From JAKOUY01 sp037045185 (lineage in GTDB: Bacteria; Actinomycetota; Acidimicrobiia; Acidimicrobiales; Ilumatobacteraceae): DNA of 64,000 nucleotides. The DNA lies in NCBI GenBank assembly GCA_037045185.1, contig JBAOHQ010000010.1, positions 147,038 to 211,037 on the forward strand. Direction: 5' to 3'. How positions within the stretch are numbered: the stretch's first letter is position 1; each line of letters opens with the position of its first letter. A program made the position numbers and the translations under genes. Shown here one piece after another: positions 1-7,287 of this stretch. The notes beneath the pieces were generated by a model. It ran no database searches and was not told where the DNA came from. It saw only the letters and a list, made by a program, of their open reading frames with translations.

Positions 1-162
1 GGGCACCGGCTCGACGTAGGGGAACTCGTCGCGCATCATCGTCATCCGCGGGTTGTTCTGGCCCTTGACCATGCCGTAGATGTCGTACCCCTGGCCATGG
101 AGGAACTCGGCCAGGTGTTGACCGTCTTGGCCGGTGATGCCGGTGATGAAGGCGCGGGGCAT
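1..162 (-). CDS. gmd: GDP-mannose 4,6-dehydratase-like, N-terminal part (runs off window)
   Basis: Only the first 54 codons lie in the window; the gene starts at ATG 162 on the minus strand and continues past base 1. The visible protein opens with the Rossmann nucleotide-binding segment FITGITGQDGQHLAEFL, the hallmark start of GDP-mannose 4,6-dehydratases and related short-chain NAD(P)-dependent sugar dehydratases, followed by a KGQNNPRM segment. The family converts GDP-mannose to GDP-4-keto-6-deoxymannose for deoxyhexose synthesis. The sugar nucleotidyltransferase, epimerase and glycosyltransferases downstream fit a surface-polysaccharide role. A related NAD-dependent epimerase is possible because the catalytic part is not visible. 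Confidence 0.75.
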   Translation of the reverse strand, partial: MPRAFITGITGQDGQHLAEFLHGQGYDIYGMVKGQNNPRMTMMRDEFPYVEPVP

Positions 163-286
163 GGAGGGGACCGATCTGCAAAGGAGTAGGCGGGGCCACA
201 GTGTACGAGCAGATGCGTGCGTGCAGATGGTCGGTGGGCGGCGTTACCGTGACCGCCGTGACCGCCGTGACGCCGCAGGTGCGCCG

Positions 287-1246
287 ATGATCGCCGTGCT
301 GGCCGGTGGGGTGGGGGCGGCACGCATGCTCGCGGCGCTCAGCGAGGTGGTCGATCCGGCCGAGTTGGTCGCCGTCGTCAACACGGCCGACGACGCCGTG
401 CTGAACGGGCTGCACATCTCCCCCGACATCGACACCGTGATCTACACCCTGGCCGGGGCGATCGATCCCGAGCGCGGCTGGGGGTTGCGCGCCGAGACCT
501 GGCGGGCGATGGAATCACTGGGCCGCTACGCCGCGGTCCGCCCGCAGGGGTCGGCGGCGGCGCCGACGTGGTTCAACCTCGGCGACCAGGATCTGGCCAC
601 CCACCTGTACCGCACCGCGCGCCTCGCCGAGGGCGCCACGCTCAGCGCCGTGACCGCCGAGATCGCCAGTGCCTGGGGCCTCGCCCAGCGCATCGTGCCG
701 ATGACCGACGATCCGGTGCGCACCCGCATCACGCTGACGAGCGGAGCCGAGATCGCCTTCCAGGAGTACTTCGTCCAGCGCCGCCACGGCGTCCCCATCG
801 CAGGCGTGCGCTTCGACGGGGTGGCGCAGGCCCGTCTCGGCGACGGCGCGGCCGCGGCGCTGGCCGGCGCCGGCACGGTGGTGATCGCCCCGTCCAATCC
901 CATCGTGTCGATCGGGCCGATCCGTGCCCTGGCGGCGGTGGACGAGCTGCTCGGCGCCCGGCGGGACACGGTGGTGGCCGTATCGCCCATCGTCGGCGGG
1001 GCGGCGCTGAAGGGACCAGCCGATCGGATGATGGCCGAGCTCGGGGTGCCTGCCACGGTGGCCGGCGTTGCTGCCCTGTATGCCGGCGTCGCCGCGACGC
1101 TGGTGATCGATCCGGCCGATGCCCACCTGGCCGACGACGTGGAGGCCGCCGGGATGCGTGCCCTGGTCACCCCCTCGGTGATGTCGGTTCCCGGTGTCGC
1201 CGCCCGGCTGGCCCGCCAGGTCCTCGCCGCCGGCGGCGCTCGCTGA
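287..1246 (+). CDS. cofD: 2-phospho-L-lactate transferase (coenzyme F420 biosynthesis)
   Basis: Predicted to transfer the phospholactyl-type moiety to the deazaflavin FO to make F420-0 (dehydro-F420-0 in many actinobacteria). The 319-aa protein has the family layout: N-terminal VLAGGVGAARML, then NTADDAVLNGLHISPD, NLGDQDLATHLYRT, and near residue 203 the SNPIVSIGPI signature. I start it at ATG 287 because family homology begins there; the longer open frame upstream is unconserved and overlaps the divergent gmd region. No cofE/fbiB lies next to it. An LLM-class F420-dependent oxidoreductase at 59.2 kb suggests the cofactor is used. Confidence 0.92.
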   Translation: MIAVLAGGVGAARMLAALSEVVDPAELVAVVNTADDAVLNGLHISPDIDTVIYTLAGAIDPERGWGLRAETWRAMESLGRYAAVRPQGSAAAPTWFNLGDQDLATHLYRTARLAEGATLSAVTAEIASAWGLAQRIVPMTDDPVRTRITLTSGAEIAFQEYFVQRRHGVPIAGVRFDGVAQARLGDGAAAALAGAGTVVIAPSNPIVSIGPIRALAAVDELLGARRDTVVAVSPIVGGAALKGPADRMMAELGVPATVAGVAALYAGVAATLVIDPADAHLADDVEAAGMRALVTPSVMSVPGVAARLARQVLAAGGAR

Positions 1247-1258
1247 ACCCGATCGGGG

Positions 1259-2185
1259 TCAGTCCCCGAGGACCGCGGCCAACCCGGCCGCCAGATCGGT
1301 CCACGACTCCCAGTCGAGGTGGATGCGCGCCCGGGTGGAGGCCAGGGTCAGCCGTGACGGCGCGGTCACCCGCTCGGCCACGAACAGGGGATCGGGCGAC
1401 GGCGGCCGGAAGGAGGCGCCGACGGCGGCGGCGGCTGCCCACAGATCACGCACGCTGGTACCCACGCCGGTGCCGATGTTGACCACCAACCCGTCGCCGC
1501 GCTGGGCGGCACGGGCCAGCGCGTCGACCGCGTCGTCGATGAACAGCAGGTCACGGATCTGGCGGCCGTCGCCCATGATGGTGGGCGCCTGGTTGGCGCG
1601 GATCGCCGAGGCGAACGCCCCCACCACGCCGCCGTCGGCGCGCTGGCGTGAGCCGTAGATGCACGGCGCCACCAGCGCGGTGTACTCGACCGCGAACGAG
1701 TCCCGGTACACCTGCGCCAGGTCGAGCACGGCGCGCGCCGCGACCCCGCGGACATCGGCCGGCGCCCACCCGCGGCCCTCCTTGATGGGTTGGTCACGCG
1801 ACGGGACCTCGCCGTACAGCGAGGCGCCCTGCAGCGCTACCACCACCTTGGCCCCGTGCACGTGGCGGGCGGCCTCCAGCACGGACACGGTGGTGGCCAT
1901 CGAGGACGCGGCCAGCGATCCGGGGTCGCTGCCCCCCGGCACGACTGCGGCCAGGTGGTAGATCACCTCCGGTTGGCGCAGGGCCACCAGATCGGTGAGC
2001 GCCGGTGACGCGGCATCGAGGGTGTTGATCCGCAGCGTCCCGCCGGCAGTGCGGGCCTCTGCCAAGTTGCCGAGCGAACCGCTGGACAGGTCGTCCACCA
2101 CGTCCACGGCGTGCCCGTCGGCCAGCAGCCGGTCGACCAGGTGCGAGCCGATGAACCCCGCTCCCCCGACCACCACGATGTTCAT
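1259..2185 (-). CDS. NAD-dependent epimerase/dehydratase family protein (catalytic YxxxK not seen)
   Basis: Extended short-chain dehydrogenase of 308 aa starting at ATG 2185. The N-terminus has the nucleotide-binding motif VVGGAGFIGSHLVDRLL, followed by the D-D-LSSG segment typical of UDP-sugar epimerases. Where active family members have YxxxK after the ...P.S segment, this protein reads PADVRGVAARAVLDLA, so the catalytic Tyr is replaced by Gly (or lost) and the Lys by Arg. It may be a non-catalytic or divergent sugar-nucleotide binding member. It sits 25 bp downstream of the sugar nucleotidyltransferase in the same direction and converges on cofD, so a nucleotide-sugar role is an inference from context. 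Confidence 0.8.
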   Translation of the reverse strand: MNIVVVGGAGFIGSHLVDRLLADGHAVDVVDDLSSGSLGNLAEARTAGGTLRINTLDAASPALTDLVALRQPEVIYHLAAVVPGGSDPGSLAASSMATTVSVLEAARHVHGAKVVVALQGASLYGEVPSRDQPIKEGRGWAPADVRGVAARAVLDLAQVYRDSFAVEYTALVAPCIYGSRQRADGGVVGAFASAIRANQAPTIMGDGRQIRDLLFIDDAVDALARAAQRGDGLVVNIGTGVGTSVRDLWAAAAAVGASFRPPSPDPLFVAERVTAPSRLTLASTRARIHLDWESWTDLAAGLAAVLGD

Positions 2186-2210
2186 CGGCCTAGTGTCCCA
2201 CGCCGGCCCA

Positions 2211-3206
2211 CTACGGGGCTGGCCGCTTCTCGGCCTCCGAGGACTCGCCGTCGGCCACCGAGCCGTCGACGCCGATGACGCCGCCGCGTACCTCGGCATG
2301 CCGGCCGACGCTTCCGGCGACGATCGAGTCGGTCACCGTGGCGCGGTCCCCCACGGTCGCCCCGGGGAGCAACACGCTGCGGCGCACCGTCGCCCGCCGG
2401 CCCACCGTGGCCCGCTCACCGACGATCGAGGCGTCGATGACGGCGTCACCGGCCACCTCGGCAGTGGCATGGATCGCGGTGCACCGGTCGTGACGCCGGC
2501 GGCCGGCGAGCACGTCAAGGTTGGCCTGCAGGTAGAACTCCGGCCGCCCGGTGTCCAGCCAGTAGTCGTCGGTGGCCATGGCGAACAGGCCGCCGTCTGC
2601 CGCCACCGCCGGGAACGTGGCCCGCTCGATGGAGACCCGCTCTCCGGCCGGGATGCGCGCCAGGACGCTTGGCTCGAGGACGTAGGTGCCGGCGTTGATC
2701 AGGTTGCTGGGGGCCGTGCCCGGCGCCGGCTTCTCCACGAAACGCTCGACTCGCTGGTCGTCGTCGAGGGCCACCACTCCGTACGCCGAGGGGTCCTCGA
2801 CGGCGATCAGGTGGATCGTGGCCTCGGCGCCGCGGTCACGGTGGAACGCCACCAGGCCGGCAACGTCGAGGTCCGTCAGCACGTCACCGTTGGCCACCAC
2901 GAACGTGTCGTCGATCCCGGCTGCGTCGGCCGCGAAGCGGATCGCCCCGGCGGTGTCCAGCGGCGCCGGTTCCACCGCGTACCGCAGGCGGACGCCGTCG
3001 TGGCTGCCGTCGGGGAAGGCCTCGGCGAAGGGTTCGGGCTTGAACCCGAGGGCCAGCGTGACCTCGTGGACGCCGCCGCGGGCCAGGCCGGAGACCAGGC
3101 GAGCGATGATCGGCACGTGGCCGACCGGCAGCATCGGTTTGGGGACGTGATTGGTCAGCGGGCGAAGGCGCGTCCCGAACCCGCCCACCAGAACGACGGC
3201 GCGCAC
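2211..3206 (-). CDS. Sugar-1-phosphate nucleotidyltransferase (mannose-1-phosphate guanylyltransferase-like)
   Basis: 331-aa nucleotidyltransferase that makes NDP-sugars from sugar-1-phosphates. The first residues MRAVVLVGGFGTRLRPLT and KPMLPV are the NTP-binding signature; VVANGDVLTD holds the metal-binding Asp; FVEKP and DTGRPEFYLQAN follow. Residues from about 245 on are hexapeptide-like repeats that would form a left-handed beta helix, as in ManC/GMPP and RmlA-type enzymes. The start is GTG 3206, one base beyond the TGA of the upstream gene, which makes coupled translation likely. Next to gmd, a GDP-mannose pyrophosphorylase role is the best guess, but glucose-1-phosphate transfer cannot be excluded. 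Confidence 0.85.
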   Translation of the reverse strand: MRAVVLVGGFGTRLRPLTNHVPKPMLPVGHVPIIARLVSGLARGGVHEVTLALGFKPEPFAEAFPDGSHDGVRLRYAVEPAPLDTAGAIRFAADAAGIDDTFVVANGDVLTDLDVAGLVAFHRDRGAEATIHLIAVEDPSAYGVVALDDDQRVERFVEKPAPGTAPSNLINAGTYVLEPSVLARIPAGERVSIERATFPAVAADGGLFAMATDDYWLDTGRPEFYLQANLDVLAGRRRHDRCTAIHATAEVAGDAVIDASIVGERATVGRRATVRRSVLLPGATVGDRATVTDSIVAGSVGRHAEVRGGVIGVDGSVADGESSEAEKRPAP

Positions 3207-3207
3207 C

Positions 3208-4107
3208 TCAGCTGGACGTACCGGTGGTGGCGCCAGAGGGCGCCGTGGCGCCGCCGGGGGCGGTGGTGCCCTGCGGCGCGGTCGCAACGGGGGCGGACCC
3301 GGCCGGCGCCGAGCCACCGGGCACGGTGATCACGGGCACGGTGTTGGCCGGGCCAGAGCCCTCGGTGGGGATCGGGTCGCCGCCGTCACTGGCCCCGAGG
3401 GTGGGCAGATCCTCGGCCCACACCGGCTTGGGAATGTCGGTGGTGCCTTCCTTGGGGACCACCGCGATCACGAAGACCATGCCGTTCTTGTCCACCCGCA
3501 GGTTCTTGCAATCCTTGGTGCAGTCGGTGAACTTGTCCGAGGCGTAGTTGTCCCACACCCGCACCACGATCTTGGTGGCCTTGCCGTCACAGGTGTAGGT
3601 GGCGGTGTCGAAGGTTTCGCCACCCTGGTCGGTGGGGAACGCCAGCTTGGAGTTGGTGAGGGTCACGCCGTAGTTGTCGAGGAACACGCCAAAGCGCGCC
3701 CGCCGACCCGTGGCCCGGCTCGTGTACGGGTGCCAGTGCATCACGCCGTCCTGGTGGCTGTGGATGCCGGTGTTGCGGAACTTGGCGTTCAACACGACCT
3801 GCTCGCCGGTGGTGGGGTCGATTCCCTGCTCCTCCAGCGTGCCCTTCAGGTTCGGCAGCGTCTCGAAGCTGCCACCGTCACGGCACACGTACGAGGCGTA
3901 GGCCCCGTGCCAGTGGTCACCGAGGCGCGGCGGCCCGCCACCATCGTTGGGCAGGGACGACTTGGCGTAGACGATGAGGCCCACGAGCAACAGCCCGATG
4001 ACACCCATGACCACCGGGAACAAGGTGCCGCCCTGGAAGCGCACCTTCTTGCCCTTGTTCTTCGAGGCCAGCTTGGCGACCTTGTGTGCAGACGATGAGG
4101 ATGCCAC
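3208..4107 (-). CDS. Single-pass membrane protein with His-rich extracellular domain, unknown function
   Basis: Not recognised as a named family. The 299-aa protein has a short basic cytoplasmic N-terminus (KNKGKKVRFQ), one transmembrane helix at about residues 29-48 (FPVVMGVIGLLLVGLIVYA), then an extracellular domain with motifs DHWHGAYASYVC (about 63-74) and HSHQDGVMHWHPY (about 115-127) and several Cys residues. A Pro/Ala/Gly/Thr-rich tail (about 235-299) looks like a flexible wall-spanning segment. The His clusters suggest metal binding, which is inference. It starts at GTG 4107 and ends one base before the nucleotidyltransferase start, so it is co-transcribed with the nucleotide-sugar genes. 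Confidence 0.7.
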   Translation of the reverse strand: MASSSSAHKVAKLASKNKGKKVRFQGGTLFPVVMGVIGLLLVGLIVYAKSSLPNDGGGPPRLGDHWHGAYASYVCRDGGSFETLPNLKGTLEEQGIDPTTGEQVVLNAKFRNTGIHSHQDGVMHWHPYTSRATGRRARFGVFLDNYGVTLTNSKLAFPTDQGGETFDTATYTCDGKATKIVVRVWDNYASDKFTDCTKDCKNLRVDKNGMVFVIAVVPKEGTTDIPKPVWAEDLPTLGASDGGDPIPTEGSGPANTVPVITVPGGSAPAGSAPVATAPQGTTAPGGATAPSGATTGTSS

Positions 4108-4116
4108 GAGGTCGAA

Positions 4117-4122
4117 AGGCTA
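4117..4122 (-). promoter_or_regulatory. -10 hexamer TAGCCT upstream of GTG 4107
   Basis: TAGCCT lies 9 nt before the GTG start on the minus strand, slightly farther than the 6-8 nt seen at other genes in the window. A transcript starting near the GTG would be leaderless or nearly so. Confidence 0.4.
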
Positions 4123-4147
4123 CCGGCTGGCCACCGTCGAATGCCGA

Positions 4148-5378
4148 TCAGCGACCACGCCGGCCGATCAGCCCGGCGATCAGGTCCTCGTAGGCCGTGG
4201 CCACGGCCGCCGGGGACACGGCCTGCTCCACCCAGGCACGGCCCGCCGCGCCGCGTGCCGCGCCGAACCCGGGCTCGCCCAGGACCTGGCACAGACCGGC
4301 GACGAAGGCGTCGGGATCGTCGGGCCCGACGGCGACGCCGCCCCCGGAGGCGGCCAGGATGCGCGGCACCTCGGTGCCCGGATCGATGGCCGCCACCACC
4401 GGCCGGCCTGCCGCGAGGATCGAATACGTCTTCGACGGCACGCTGACCGCGCCGAGCCCGGCGCGCAGCGGCACCACGTGGACGTCACCGGTGGCCAGGA
4501 CCTCGTTCAACCGCTCCTTGGGCTGGTAGCCGGTGAAGCGGACGTTGCCGAGGCCAGCGGCCGAGGTGACCAGGTCCGCCTTCGCCGAGCCGTCGCCGTT
4601 GATCACGAAGGTCACCTCGGGCATCTGCCGGGCGGCGGCCACCAGCAGATCGAGCGACTGGGAGAAGCCGACGTTGCCGGCGTACATCACGACCGGTTCG
4701 TCACCGATGCCCTGCTCGCGGCGGAACTGGGTGGCCCGCGGCGTGGGCCGGATCGCGGCGACGTCGACGAAGTTCGGGATGACGTGAACCTTGCCGGCCT
4801 GACGACCGAGCTTGGCGCGCACGTTGGCGGCGAGGTCCTCGCTCAACACGGTGACGCCTGCTGCGCGCCGGTAGCTCACCCGTTCGAGCCAGCGCAGGAT
4901 GCCGATGATCTGCCGGTTCGCTGATCGCCCCGGTCTCCACCGCGGCGTCGGGGAAGACGTCCTGGATGTTGAACAGCAGTGGGCCGTTGATGCCGAATCC
5001 GGTTGCGACCCATCCGGTGAGACCGAGCGTCAGGGGTGGTGACATGGCGATCACGGCGTCGACCCGTCGGCCGAGGACGGCCCGCAGGCCGGCCAGCGCC
5101 GTGAACCCGGCAAAGCCCAGTGCCCGGCGCGCCAGGTTGCGCTTGTCGTTTCCGGGGAACGGGTGGACCCGCACGACGGCGCCCCACGGGGTCCGCTCGG
5201 TCCGCATCCACCGCCCGGCCCAGCTCGGGTCGACGGCGTGGGCCCGGTACCACGGCAGGGCCGTGACCACCCGGATGGTGTGGCCCCGAGCGGCCAACTC
5301 GTGGACGATGCGGGTCATCACCTCGCCCGTTGGCGCGGTGTCCGGGGCGAAATGCGGGCACAGCACGAGCAGCTTCAC
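4148..5378 (-). CDS. Glycosyltransferase family 4 (one frameshift near 4919)
   Basis: GT-B fold glycosyltransferase. It starts at GTG 5378, whose GTGA overlaps the stop of the preceding glycosyltransferase. The N-terminal half (KLLVLCPHFAPDTAPTGEV ... FNIQDVFPDAAVETGAIS) and the C-terminal half (VSYRRAAGVTVLS ... VVMYAGNVGFSQSLDLL ... VPSKTYSILAAGRPVVA) are in different frames. Removing one base near 4918-4922 joins them through ISNRQIIGILRWLERV, the expected sequence between the domains, so a sequencing indel is likely. The family moves a nucleotide-sugar residue onto a cell-envelope acceptor; this one resembles WcaI/WbuB-type enzymes. Donor and acceptor are unknown. Confidence 0.85.
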
Positions 5379-6469
5379 GCCAGGACCTCGCGGTAGACGG
5401 CGGCCAGCGCGCCACCCGAGCGCAAGGCGGTGAACTGCTCGGCCCGCCGGTAGCCGACGGGGACGAGGTCGGCCCGGCGCCGCTCCACCTCGTCGAGGGC
5501 ATCGGCCCAGGCATCCACCGTGGGTGGCCGGACGACGGCCGCGTCGCCGGCTACCTCCGGGAGTGACGCCGCATCGGAGCAGACGATGGGCGTGCCGAGC
5601 GTCATCGCCTCGATCAGCGGTGCGCCGAAACCCTCGTAGGTGCTGGGGAACACCAGCGCCGCGGCAGCGGCAATGAGCCCGTTGCGGTCGGCGTCGGGAA
5701 CCCGGCCGAGGCGGACGAGGCGCGGGTCGGCACAGCCCGCCACGACGTCCTCGGCGGCGCCGCGCCCGCCGGTGCACACCACGCGGAGGTCACGCCCGGC
5801 CCACGGCCCGGCCAGCAGCTCGACCAGGAGCCGGTGGTTCTTGTGCGGGTGGGTGATCGCCGGATACATCACGTACGGCCCGTTGCCGAGCCCGTACCGC
5901 TGGCGCAGCACGGCGGGTGGCGTGACCGTCGAGCGCACCGCAGCCTCCACTCCGTGGGGGACCACGACGACGCGCTCGGGGCGCACGCCGAAGGCGTCCA
6001 CCACGGTGCCGCGCACGTACTGGGTCGGCACGGCGATGCGGGCTGCGCCGCGCCCCGAGCGGCGCATCATCACCCTCAGGTAGGCCAGCTTGGCCGGGTG
6101 GAAGTACTGCGGGAAGGTCCGGTACTGCAGGTCGTGGATGGTCACCACATACGGGTGGCGGGCGGCGACGGGCGCGGTCCCGCCGCCGTGGTGGGTCAGC
6201 CCGACGCCGCGGCTCGCGCCGCGCAGCCAGCCGGCTTCGCCCATGACCCGCCGCCGGCGGCTGACGCCGTCGAAGGGCGCCACCGTCATCGGGTAGCGCG
6301 AGGAGAGATCCGGATGGGCGGCGGTGAACGCCGGCAGCACGAACAGGGTGGTGACGGCGGCGAGATCGGGGGCGGCATCGGCCAGGCCGAGGAGTTGACG
6401 GACGAGGTACTCCTCAGAGCCGCCCACATCACCGGGCACGCACCACAGCAGATTGACCCCGACACGCAC
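5375..6469 (-). CDS. Glycosyltransferase family 4 (mannosyl/rhamnosyl-type)
   Basis: 364-aa GT4 enzyme starting at GTG 6469 (VRVGVNLLWCVPGDVGGSEE). The donor-binding half shows YVMYPAITHPHKNH, then FPSTYEGFGAPLIEAM and TPIVCSDAASLPEVAGDAA, the E-x7-E type signature of GT4 retaining enzymes; VTIHDLQYRTFPQYFHP is typical of the mannosyl/rhamnosyl subgroup. The stop overlaps the GTG of the next glycosyltransferase (GTGA), so the two are a translationally coupled pair, probably adding successive sugars to a surface polysaccharide. Confidence 0.88.
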   Translation of the reverse strand: MRVGVNLLWCVPGDVGGSEEYLVRQLLGLADAAPDLAAVTTLFVLPAFTAAHPDLSSRYPMTVAPFDGVSRRRRVMGEAGWLRGASRGVGLTHHGGGTAPVAARHPYVVTIHDLQYRTFPQYFHPAKLAYLRVMMRRSGRGAARIAVPTQYVRGTVVDAFGVRPERVVVVPHGVEAAVRSTVTPPAVLRQRYGLGNGPYVMYPAITHPHKNHRLLVELLAGPWAGRDLRVVCTGGRGAAEDVVAGCADPRLVRLGRVPDADRNGLIAAAAALVFPSTYEGFGAPLIEAMTLGTPIVCSDAASLPEVAGDAAVVRPPTVDAWADALDEVERRRADLVPVGYRRAEQFTALRSGGALAAVYREVLA

Positions 6470-6545
6470 CGCCCCATCATGCCCACTGGCGCAGCGCGGC
6501 ACACGCCCACGGGGCGCGGCCAGAGCGGGCGCCGGCAAACGGCGG

Positions 6546-7268
6546 CTATCGCAGGTGGATGACGTCGGCGGTGTCGACGACACGCTCCGAGCCATCGCCG
6601 GCCCGGATCACCAGACGCCCGCTGGCGTCGACATCGGCGGCGACGCCTTCGATGGTCTCGGCCGCCATGATCGCCCGCACCCTCCGTCCCAGCGTGGCGA
6701 GGTGGGAGCGGTACAGCTCACCCACGTCGGCCGGGAGCTCGTCGACCCGTCGCAGGATCCGGGCCAGGACGTCGCCCGGGTCGAACTGAGCGCCGAGGCG
6801 GGCCCCACCGAAGGGATGCCAGCGGATGTTCATCCCCAGCCCGACCACCGCGTAAGCGCCATCGGGGGCCAACTGGGCGAGGATGCCGGCCAACTTGTTC
6901 CGGCCGATCAACACGTCGTTCGGCCACTTCAACCAGACGTCGGGGCCGATCAGGTCACGGGCCACCAGGCACGCCGCCAGGCCGACGCGGTGGGTCAGCT
7001 CCACTGGCTCCGCGGGGACCTCACGGAACAGGAGCGAGACCAGCAGGTTGGATCCGGGCGGCGCGTCCCATGACCGGCCCAGGCGTCCCCGCCCGGCACG
7101 CTGGTGTTTGGCGACCAGCACGCTGCGATCGGGGGCGCCCGCCGCCGCCGCGTTCATCAGGTCCGTGTTCGTGCTGCCGGTCTCGTCGACCACGGTGATC
7201 TGCCAGCTCGGAGCACTCGAGGCGGCATGGCCGTGGCCATCGGCCGGGATGCCGTGCTCGAAGACCAT
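6546..7268 (-). CDS. birA: Biotin-[acetyl-CoA-carboxylase] ligase, class I (no DNA-binding domain)
   Basis: Attaches biotin through biotinyl-5'-AMP to the carrier lysine of biotin-dependent carboxylases. The 240-aa protein carries GRGRLGRSW (residues 59-67) for biotinyl-AMP binding and KWPNDVL (114-120), with TGSTNTD near residue 30. It lacks the N-terminal helix-turn-helix of E. coli BirA, so it should not repress biotin genes. It is divergent from the carboxylase alpha subunit with only 19 bp between the two starts, a pairing that fits its substrate. I start it at ATG 7268. Confidence 0.92.
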   Translation of the reverse strand: MVFEHGIPADGHGHAASSAPSWQITVVDETGSTNTDLMNAAAAGAPDRSVLVAKHQRAGRGRLGRSWDAPPGSNLLVSLLFREVPAEPVELTHRVGLAACLVARDLIGPDVWLKWPNDVLIGRNKLAGILAQLAPDGAYAVVGLGMNIRWHPFGGARLGAQFDPGDVLARILRRVDELPADVGELYRSHLATLGRRVRAIMAAETIEGVAADVDASGRLVIRAGDGSERVVDTADVIHLR

Positions 7269-7274
7269 TCCGCG

Positions 7275-7280
7275 TAGATT
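7275..7280 (+). promoter_or_regulatory. -10 hexamer TAGATT, leaderless start of carboxylase gene
   Basis: TAGATT is followed by 7 nt and then the GTG at 7288. It lies in the 19-bp gap between the divergent birA and carboxylase starts, so the carboxylase mRNA is probably leaderless. Confidence 0.6.
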
Positions 7281-7287
7281 GCCATAC

